Of a stretch of DNA of 5,595 nt, positions 1 through 5,136 are shown piece by piece (within the stretch, counting starts at the first letter, position 1; each line of letters begins with the position of its first letter). The notes under the pieces are model-generated. The model had not been told where the DNA came from, made no database searches, and saw nothing but the letters and a program-made list of their open reading frames with translations. The position numbers and the translations under genes are program-made. Source of the stretch: Sphingomonadales bacterium (GTDB lineage: Bacteria > Pseudomonadota > Alphaproteobacteria > Sphingomonadales > Sphingomonadaceae); NCBI GenBank assembly GCA_004292705.1, contig RDXA01000166.1, positions 1 through 5,595 on the forward strand, in the 5' to 3' direction.

Positions 1-780
1 AGCTATGGCGCGCCCGCCATCGCCCGCGCAGCACTCGGCCTCAAGGCAGATTTCGCGGTGCAGACCGCCGCGCGCGGTTCGCCCGCTGCGCTGTCGGGCG
101 CGTTCACCCGCAACCGCGAGGTCGTGCTGCTCGAACGCTTCAATCCCAACCAATGGCCTGCCGGAGCGGCGATGGAGTGGCAGCGGCTGGCGCGCGCACA
201 TGATCATGTCGAAGCAATGCTGACCGAGCATGGCGGCATCACCATTGCCTTTGCCGATGGCGGCGAGGTGCGGCTTGCGCCGGTCGCAGTCTGCGCCTCG
301 CGCTTCGAGCTGATGGGCGAAAGCGACAGGGCGGTGGCAGACGGGAAGCGGGTGGTGATCGGGATCGGTTTTCCTGCCTTCCAATATCCGGAAGAACAGG
401 TCTTCGCCGCCCTGATCGCGCACGAACTGGCGCACAACGTGCTCGGCCATGACGCATGGCTTGACCGCAACGGGCGCAAGGCCAAGCTGGTGCGCCGGAC
501 CGAGCGCGAGGCGGATCGGCTGGTGCCCTGGCTGCTCGCCAATGCGGGCTATGATCCAGGCGCTGCGGTGATCTTCATGACCCGCTGGGGATCGCAGCAT
601 GATGCGGGCCTCAAACTGCGCAGCAGCCACGAGGGCTGGGATGAACGAGCCGAAGCGATGGCGGAAGAGGAGACCACGGTTGCGGCGTTGATGGCGCGCG
701 AGGGCAAGGCCGACTGGGCGCGGCTTTTCCGCCGCGAGATCGATCCTGCAGGGGGGCTGGCGCGCGCCGCGCGGCGCTGA
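1..780 (+). CDS. M48-family zinc metallopeptidase, 5' end missing
   Basis: The frame is open from base 1 to the TGA at 778-780 (259 residues visible), so the true start lies upstream. A GTG at 58 is an internal codon and an unlikely start. Codons 141-145 read HELAH (HExxH zinc-binding and catalytic motif, continuing NVLGH), and 29 codons on is EREAD, whose second Glu (codon 170) fits the third zinc ligand of gluzincins such as M48. The following 'AGYDP' and a late SHEGWDERA segment match the layout of M48 proteins, where a Ser/Thr-His..ER stretch follows the active site. Codons 20-50 (GSPAALSGAF..REVVLLE) look like a degenerate PDZ-type segment. By family it would hydrolyse peptide bonds in envelope or misfolded proteins, but the substrate and any signal peptide or anchor cannot be seen. 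Family call is firm; the role is not known. Confidence 0.85.
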   Translation, partial: SYGAPAIARAALGLKADFAVQTAARGSPAALSGAFTRNREVVLLERFNPNQWPAGAAMEWQRLARAHDHVEAMLTEHGGITIAFADGGEVRLAPVAVCASRFELMGESDRAVADGKRVVIGIGFPAFQYPEEQVFAALIAHELAHNVLGHDAWLDRNGRKAKLVRRTEREADRLVPWLLANAGYDPGAAVIFMTRWGSQHDAGLKLRSSHEGWDERAEAMAEEETTVAALMAREGKADWARLFRREIDPAGGLARAARR

Positions 781-866
781 GGCTTGCGCCGAGCCGTGGC
801 GCACCCCAGATGATGTGATCGAATAGCCGTGCCCATTGCCCCGAAATGAGCTAGACCCTTCCGACT

Positions 867-2081
867 ATGGCAGTGCTCCAGATCCAGGCGGCGCCGTTCT
901 TTGCAAGCAAGAACCGGGCGTTCTGGAACCTCCAGCTGGCGGGCTGGGGCGCGGCGTTTCTGCTGCGCGCAGTCTCGGCGCTGGCGAACCAGCAATCGTT
1001 CGACATTCTGGCGCTGATCCTTGTCACCACCATCACCGGATTTTCGATCAGCCTGATCCTCTCGGTGATCTACCGCCAGCTGATCCACCAGCAGCCGCTG
1101 GTGACCTGGGGTCTGACCGCCGTGGCGCTGTTCGTCGCGGTGGTGCTGCACGCCTCGATCGATGCCTGGGTGCAGGGGGTCTATTATGCGGGCAGCCGCG
1201 ATACGACCTTCGCGCAGCGCCTGATCGGCCTGCTCTATTTGCCGCTGACCCTGCTCGGCGGGTGGAGCGCACTCTATTACGCGATCAACTTCTTCCTGAC
1301 GGTGGAACAGCAGGCCGACCGGCTGGAACGGCTGGAAGCGCAGGCGACCGCCGCGCAGCTGGCAATGCTGCGTTATCAGCTCAACCCGCACTTCCTGTTC
1401 AACACGCTGAATTCGATCAGCACGCTGGTGCTGCTGAAGCAGACCGAACCGGCCAATGCGATGCTCACCCGGCTATCGGGCTTTCTCAGGCACACCCTGA
1501 TCGCAGAGCCGGGCAGCCAGGTCAGCCTCGCGCAGGAGATCGAGACGCTCCAGCTCTATCTCGATATCGAACGGATGCGGTTTGAGGAACGCTTGCGCAC
1601 CCATTTCGAGATCGAGGACAAGGCCTTGCAAGCGCAATTGCCTTCGATGCTGCTGCAACCGCTGGTCGAGAACGCGATCAAATATGCCGTCAGCCCGCAG
1701 GAGGAAGGCGCGCGCATCTCGCTCACCGCGCGGGTCATCGGCGACCGGCTGCGGCTGACGGTGGAGGACACCGGGCCGGGCCTGGACGATTGGCAACGCT
1801 ATCCGGCACGCGATCCGGGCGATCCCGCGCCCGGCAGGCCCATTTCGACCGGCGTCGGCCTCGCCAATATCCGCAATCGTCTGGGCCAGGCCTATGGCGA
1901 CAATCACCTGTTCGAAACCCGTTCGGAAGCTGGGGGCGGTTTTACCGTGCTGATCGAAATCCCCTTCACCCGGAGTGACATGGACGAACTCGCCGCCGCG
2001 GCACCTGCCGCAGCCGTGCCGGCAGGCGACAATATCATTCCCCTCAATCCCCCCCCAAGAACCATCGGAAACCCCGCATGA
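867..2081 (+). CDS. LytS/YehU-type sensor histidine kinase (His_kinase family)
   Basis: A 404-residue membrane histidine kinase. Hydrophobic stretches at about 23-43, 47-69, 81-100 and 118-145 suggest a four-helix membrane module without a sizeable extracellular domain. A short charged linker (147-168, probably coiled coil) follows. The phosphoacceptor box is QLNPHFLFNTLNS with His175, the hallmark of the LytS/YehU class (PF06580). The ATPase part has the N-box QPLVENA (Asn269), G1 box DTGPG (301-305) and G2 box GVGLANIRNRL (329-339). The catalytic domain ends near residue 370 and is followed by an Ala/Pro-rich tail of about 34 residues. It should autophosphorylate and pass phosphate to the regulator encoded by the next gene, whose ATG overlaps its stop (ATGA). 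No good Shine-Dalgarno precedes ATG 867; it is chosen because the first helix begins soon after. The signal sensed is unknown. Confidence 0.93.
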   Translation: MAVLQIQAAPFFASKNRAFWNLQLAGWGAAFLLRAVSALANQQSFDILALILVTTITGFSISLILSVIYRQLIHQQPLVTWGLTAVALFVAVVLHASIDAWVQGVYYAGSRDTTFAQRLIGLLYLPLTLLGGWSALYYAINFFLTVEQQADRLERLEAQATAAQLAMLRYQLNPHFLFNTLNSISTLVLLKQTEPANAMLTRLSGFLRHTLIAEPGSQVSLAQEIETLQLYLDIERMRFEERLRTHFEIEDKALQAQLPSMLLQPLVENAIKYAVSPQEEGARISLTARVIGDRLRLTVEDTGPGLDDWQRYPARDPGDPAPGRPISTGVGLANIRNRLGQAYGDNHLFETRSEAGGGFTVLIEIPFTRSDMDELAAAAPAAAVPAGDNIIPLNPPPRTIGNPA

Positions 2082-2884
2082 CTATCAGAACCATCCTCGT
2101 CGACGACGAGAAGCTCGCCATTCAGGGCCTGCAATTGCGGCTTGCCGCGTTCGAGGATGTCGAGATCATCGACACCTGCGCCAACGGCCGCGAGGCGATC
2201 CGCAAGATCAAGACGGAGAAGCCCGATCTCGTCTTCCTCGACATTCAGATGCCCGGGTTTGACGGCTTCAGCGTGGTGAAGGGCGTCATGGAGATCGAAC
2301 CCCCGCTGTTCGTTTTCGTCACCGCTTACGAGGAACACGCGATCCGCGCCTTCGAGGCCAATGCCGTCAACTACCTGATGAAGCCGGTGGACGAACAGAA
2401 GCTCGCCGACACCATCGAGCGGGTGCGCCAACGCCTTGCCGAGAAGAAATCGGCCGAGGATGCCGGGCAATTGCTGGATGTGCTCAACGAAATCGCGCCC
2501 GAGCGGGCCGCCGACTTCGTCGAGACCACAGCGCCCGGCACCGAAAGCGCCGACCGCTTCGAAAAGCTCATCAATGTGAAGGATCGCGGGCAGATCTTCC
2601 GGGTCGAAGTCGACACCATCGAGCATATCGAGGCCGCGGGCGATTACATGATCATCTCCACTGGCGACAATTCGCTGGTGCTGCGCGAGACGATGAAGGA
2701 TCTCGAACGCCGCCTCGATCCGAGGAAGTTCCAGCGCGTCCACCGGTCGACCATCGTGAACCTTGACCTCGTCCGGCAGGTGAAGCCCCACACCAACGGC
2801 GAATGCTTTCTGGTGCTGGAATCGGGCGCTGAGGTGAAGGTGTCGCGCTCCTATCGGGATGTGGTGGCCAGATTCGTCCACTGA
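2078..2884 (+). CDS. LytTR-family response regulator (LytR/AlgR type)
   Basis: A 268-residue transcription regulator with two domains. Residues 1-120 form a receiver: acidic pair Asp9-Asp10, phosphoacceptor Asp55 (in LVFLDIQMPG), Thr82 and Lys102 (MKPVD). After a linker at about 121-160, residues 163-267 form a LytTR DNA-binding domain, recognisable by the INVKDRGQIFRV start, the IEAAGDY segment, the FQRVHRSTIVNL motif and the final VSRSYRDVV. This domain usually binds paired direct repeats in promoters as a dimer. The ATG overlaps the kinase stop (ATGA), so translation is probably coupled, and the pair forms a two-component system. All phosphorylation residues are intact. The target genes are not identifiable here; I saw no convincing paired LytTR sites in the short intergenic gaps. 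Confidence 0.95.
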   Translation: MTIRTILVDDEKLAIQGLQLRLAAFEDVEIIDTCANGREAIRKIKTEKPDLVFLDIQMPGFDGFSVVKGVMEIEPPLFVFVTAYEEHAIRAFEANAVNYLMKPVDEQKLADTIERVRQRLAEKKSAEDAGQLLDVLNEIAPERAADFVETTAPGTESADRFEKLINVKDRGQIFRVEVDTIEHIEAAGDYMIISTGDNSLVLRETMKDLERRLDPRKFQRVHRSTIVNLDLVRQVKPHTNGECFLVLESGAEVKVSRSYRDVVARFVH

Positions 2885-2887
2885 TCC

Positions 2888-2955
2888 CCGTTCGTGTCGA
2901 GCGTAGTCGAGACACCTTGCGGACAGAGTGTCTCGACTATGCCCGACACGAACGG
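2888..2955. repeat. Long imperfect palindrome, REP/BIME-like intergenic repeat
   Basis: Two arms of 28 bases (2888-2915 and 2928-2955) are inverted copies with 26 of 28 matches, separated by a 12-base loop. In RNA one of the two mismatches becomes a G-U pair. Each arm can also fold on itself (GTGTC...GACAC). It fills the gap between the regulator stop and the nadC ribosome-binding site. There is no T-run after it on either side, so it is not a classic intrinsic terminator, but such a hairpin can protect 3' ends or dampen read-through. The core (GTTCGTGTCGAG.., ..GTCGAGACAC) resembles a dispersed palindromic repeat I associate with sphingomonad genomes; that link is from memory. Confidence 0.8.
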
Positions 2956-2968
2956 CTAGGATGAGGAC

Positions 2969-3841
2969 ATGACCTTCAAACTCCCCGGCTTCGATCTCGC
3001 CAAGTTCGTCCGTGAAACTTTGGCCGAAGACCTCGGCGAGGGGCTGCCCGGCGGCGGGCGTGATGTGACCAGCGAAAGCGTGATCCCGGCGGATGCGCGC
3101 TTTGCCGGGGTGATGGACAGCCGCGATGCCATCGTGGCGGCGGGCCTGCCGCTGGCCCAGGCGTTTTTCCGGCACCTCGAACCTGATTGCACCATCGAAA
3201 CCCTCGCGGCGGATGGCGACAAGGTGCCCGCTGGCACCGATCTGATGCGCATCGCCGGCAACGCCCGCGCGCTGCTGACGGCGGAACGCTCCGCCCTCAA
3301 CATCGTCCAGCACCTCTCCGGCATCGCCACGCTGACCCACGCCTATGTCACTGCGATGCGCGGCCCCGGCGGCAATCCCGCCTGCACCCTGCTCGACACG
3401 CGCAAGACCATCCCCGGCCTCAGGTTCCTCGAGAAATACGCCACCCGGCAGGGCGGGGCGCAGAACCACCGCATGGGGCTGTGGGATGCGGCGATGATCA
3501 AGGACAACCACGTCGCCGTCGCCGGTTCGGTGGGCGAGGCGGTGCGCCGCGCGCGGGACGCAGGGGTCACCAAGATCATCTGCGAGGTCGATCACCTCGA
3601 CCAGATCGAACCTGCGTTGGCGGCGGGCGCGCATCACCTGCTGCTCGACAACATGGACCCCGCCACCCTCGCGCAAGCGGTCGCGCTGATCGCAGGCCGG
3701 GTGCCGACCGAGGCGAGCGGGGGCGTCAACCTCGATACTATCGCCGCCAAGGCCGCGAGCGGGGTCGATTATATCTCGGTTGGCCGCCTCACCCAAAGCG
3801 CGCCTGCCGCCGATATCGGGCTGGATTTCAAGCCCCTATGA
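2969..3841 (+). CDS. nadC: Nicotinate-nucleotide pyrophosphorylase (quinolinate phosphoribosyltransferase)
   Basis: Cytosolic enzyme of de novo NAD synthesis: quinolinate + PRPP gives nicotinate mononucleotide, CO2 and pyrophosphate. The 290 residues fit the usual length. The N-terminal alpha/beta part (about 1-120) carries the ERSALN..LSGIAT segment (Arg107). The barrel carries the signature residues: Arg145-Lys146 (LDTRKTIPGLR), His167-Arg168 (GGAQNHRMGL), Lys178 (IKDNH), Glu206 and Asp208 (CEVDH), Asp227-Asn228 (LLLDNM), Ser250-Gly-Gly (EASGG) and a final GVDYISVGRLT. No expected catalytic residue looks missing. ATG 2969 is supported by a purine-rich AGGATGAGG at 2958-2966, just after the palindrome. 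nadA and nadB, often beside nadC, are not in this window. The stop overlaps the next gene (ATGA). Confidence 0.97.
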   Translation: MTFKLPGFDLAKFVRETLAEDLGEGLPGGGRDVTSESVIPADARFAGVMDSRDAIVAAGLPLAQAFFRHLEPDCTIETLAADGDKVPAGTDLMRIAGNARALLTAERSALNIVQHLSGIATLTHAYVTAMRGPGGNPACTLLDTRKTIPGLRFLEKYATRQGGAQNHRMGLWDAAMIKDNHVAVAGSVGEAVRRARDAGVTKIICEVDHLDQIEPALAAGAHHLLLDNMDPATLAQAVALIAGRVPTEASGGVNLDTIAAKAASGVDYISVGRLTQSAPAADIGLDFKPL

Positions 3842-4251
3842 AGATCATCCGCGGGCCGAGGCCGCTGGCGATCCGCATCTTTGCTGCCGCCTTTCTGGCC
3901 GCCGCACTGCTTCGCCTGGTGCGCGGGCTGAGCAATCTGCCGCTCGCTGAAACCGTGCTGGCAGTCCACATCCCGTGGTTTGCGTGGAACCGCGACTGGA
4001 CGATTGTCGCCCTGTCCGCCGAGTTTACCATCGCGCTGATCCCGCTCGCGTGGATCTATCTCTTCGCCGCGCCTTTTGCGCGCTGGCTGGTGCTGGGTTT
4101 CGGCGTGTTGCGGCTGGCTATGCTCGATCCCGCCGCGCTGACCGGTCCGGTGCTGGTCGCGCTGGCGATGGCAAGCCTGCTGACGGCGCAGGCGAACCGC
4201 TGGTTCGCGCGCGAGCCGGAGGAGGAAGATGGTCCTGCGGTGTTCGAATAG
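3838..4251 (+). CDS. Small multi-pass membrane protein, function unknown
   Basis: A 137-residue protein that I do not recognise. ATG 3838 overlaps the nadC stop, so it is probably translated by coupling. Its C-terminal codons overlap the start of the RNase gene by 23 bases, and its Glu-rich tail (REPEEED) encodes the purine-rich Shine-Dalgarno of that gene. The N-terminus is basic (KIIRGPRP) and followed by hydrophobic stretches at about 12-28, 55-79, 82-97 and 101-117, so three or four membrane helices are likely. A Trp-rich patch (HIPWFAWNRDW, 44-54) would lie in the loop after the first helix. The acidic C-terminus is probably cytoplasmic if there are four helices. Codon and base use match nadC, so it is a normal resident gene. 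No catalytic motif is visible. Reality of the gene is well supported by the packed layout. Confidence 0.8.
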   Translation: MKIIRGPRPLAIRIFAAAFLAAALLRLVRGLSNLPLAETVLAVHIPWFAWNRDWTIVALSAEFTIALIPLAWIYLFAAPFARWLVLGFGVLRLAMLDPAALTGPVLVALAMASLLTAQANRWFAREPEEEDGPAVFE

Positions 4252-4951
4252 CATCATTGCCGCGGTGCTGATGGCGGCGCTCGCGCTTGCCCCTGTTCCG
4301 GCATCGGCGCAGGCCTATCAATGCCGCGCCCCGCAGGTGACCGGTGTGCCCAGGATCACGCCGGATAGCCCGCGCCGCGTCATGCCCGTGACCGGCTACA
4401 CCCTTGCGCTGAGCTGGTCGCCCGAGTTCTGCAAGTCGCGCGCGGGGGATCGCAGCCATGCCTTCCAGTGCTCGGGCAAGAGCGGCAGTTTCGGCCTGGT
4501 TGTTCACGGGCTCTGGCCCGAGGGGACGAAGGACTGGCCGCAATGGTGCGAGGCCCGCAACGCGCTCACCCCCGCCGATATTCGAAGCGCCATGTGCCTG
4601 ATGCCGTCCGAGCGGCTGGTGGCACGCCAATGGGCCAAGCACGGCAGCTGCATGGTCAAGCGTCCGGCCAATTACCTCAAGGTGATCCGCATCCTGCGAT
4701 CAGGCCTGCGCCTGCCTGACTATGACCGCATCAGCCGCGAAGATGGCCTCACCGCCGGCCGCATCCGTGCCGCCTTTGCCGATGCCAATCCAGCTTGGCC
4801 GGAGAGCGCGATCGGCGTGAAGCTGAACGCGCGCGGGTGGCTGGAGGAAATCCGGCTGTGCTATTCCAAGCGCTTCCGCCCGGCGCAATGTCCGGCGTCC
4901 CGCCGGGGCGCGAAGGACACCGCCCCGGCGCAGATCTGGCGGGGGTTGTGA
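4229..4951 (+). CDS. Secreted/periplasmic ribonuclease T2 family protein
   Basis: A 240-residue RNase T2-fold protein. The N-terminus is a signal peptide: short basic start, hydrophobic 9-21, ASA at 25-27 with likely cleavage before Gln28, so it acts outside the cytoplasm. The mature part shows LSWSPEFC (61-68), the first active-site block FGLVVHGLWPEG (88-99, catalytic His93), WPQWC (103-107) and the second block RQWAKHGSC (133-141, catalytic His138, Lys137). In typical members this second block begins His-Glu; here these are Arg133-Gln134, so the usual catalytic Glu is Gln. Eight mature cysteines (32, 68, 81, 107, 123, 141, 211, 221) could form four disulfides. By family it would cleave RNA through 2',3'-cyclic intermediates. 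GGAGG at 4218-4222 supports ATG 4229. It is the last gene of the nadC operon and is followed by a terminator. Confidence 0.92.
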   Translation: MVLRCSNSIIAAVLMAALALAPVPASAQAYQCRAPQVTGVPRITPDSPRRVMPVTGYTLALSWSPEFCKSRAGDRSHAFQCSGKSGSFGLVVHGLWPEGTKDWPQWCEARNALTPADIRSAMCLMPSERLVARQWAKHGSCMVKRPANYLKVIRILRSGLRLPDYDRISREDGLTAGRIRAAFADANPAWPESAIGVKLNARGWLEEIRLCYSKRFRPAQCPASRRGAKDTAPAQIWRGL

Positions 4952-4971
4952 GCCAATCACGATCAAGAAGC

Positions 4972-5004
4972 AAAAAAGGCCCGCCTATTCGGCGGGCCTT
5001 TCAT
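4972..5004. terminator. Bidirectional intrinsic terminator
   Basis: A perfect 11-bp stem (4975-4985 with 4991-5001, core GGCCCGCC/GGCGGGCC) has a 5-base loop TATTC. On the plus strand it starts 23 bases after the RNase stop but ends in only TTT then C. On the minus strand the hairpin is followed by a run of six T (complement of 4972-4977), so it should work better in that direction. It ends the nadC-membrane protein-RNase operon and would insulate it from the foreign-looking gene to the right. Confidence 0.88.
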
Positions 5005-5084
5005 CGATAGGCGGGGGGTCCGTCACTTCTTGCGAAGCGCTGCCGACCTGATCCCCGACCTTTCGCCGCCGAAGATAAATCGGT
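5005..5084. other. G+C-rich spacer between terminator and low-G+C gene
   Basis: This stretch is about 62% G+C, like the left part of the window, and lies before the compositional drop near 5085. I see no complete gene, tRNA or attachment repeat. It has a short direct repeat CCGACCT (5043-5049 and 5055-5061). On the minus strand one frame ends ..RSAALRKK at a stop (5023-5025), upstream of the minus-strand terminator, so it could be the tail of a displaced leftward gene, but I cannot name it. Confidence 0.3.
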
Positions 5085-5114
5085 TTGACAAAAAAGCAAG
5101 CTTGATTGAAAAAT
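5085..5114 (+). promoter_or_regulatory. Candidate promoter for the Abi-like gene
   Basis: TTGACA at 5085-5090 is a perfect sigma-70 type -35 box. With an 18-base spacer, AAAAAT (5109-5114) is a possible but weak -10 (4 of 6). A transcript would then begin near 5121, almost at the proposed ATG 5123, which fits a leaderless or nearly leaderless mRNA and the lack of a Shine-Dalgarno. The -35 lies exactly where base composition drops. Confidence 0.4.
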
Positions 5115-5136
5115 TCAATGATATGAGCATCATTGA
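5105..5136 (+). promoter_or_regulatory. Two overlapping inverted repeats at the Abi-like gene start
   Basis: Repeat 1 is ATTGAA-AAA-TTCAAT (5105-5119, perfect 6-bp arms). Repeat 2 is TCAATGAT-ATGAGC-ATCATTGA (5115-5122 with 5129-5136, perfect 8-bp arms), and its 6-base loop begins with the proposed ATG. They share 5115-5119, so only one hairpin can form at a time. They could be an operator for self-repression or an RNA switch on translation. The A/T richness of the region makes chance pairing easier, so the function is only suggested. Confidence 0.35.

Noticed and set aside
785..803. A TGCGCC...GGCGCA hairpin just after the peptidase stop
   Set aside because: The stem is only 6 bp and has no T-run. 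It may weakly affect the 3' end, but it does not support a terminator call. I also saw no convincing promoter in the 86-base gap before the kinase.
549..1391. A 280-codon minus-strand frame across the peptidase end and kinase start
   Set aside because: It is antisense to the M48 C-terminus and kinase helices, is Gln/Arg-rich without motifs, and is a shadow of the G+C bias.
1904..3796. A 630-codon open frame on the minus strand across the regulator and nadC
   Set aside because: It lies antisense to two clearly recognisable genes, and its composition (rich in Asp, Gly, Arg, His and Val) is what the complement of high-G+C codons gives. No domain is visible.
3187..3837. An upstream extension of the membrane-protein frame into nadC
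   Set aside because: The extension is an Arg/Pro-rich out-of-frame reading of nadC. The ATG at 3838 gives a sensible membrane protein and an ATGA overlap.
4952..5122. The open stretch joining the RNase stop to the Abi-like frame, suggesting a fusion by TGA read-through
   Set aside because: The frames do match and only the TGA at 4949-4951 separates them, but the spacer encodes the terminator hairpin and no domain-like sequence, so coincidence is more likely.
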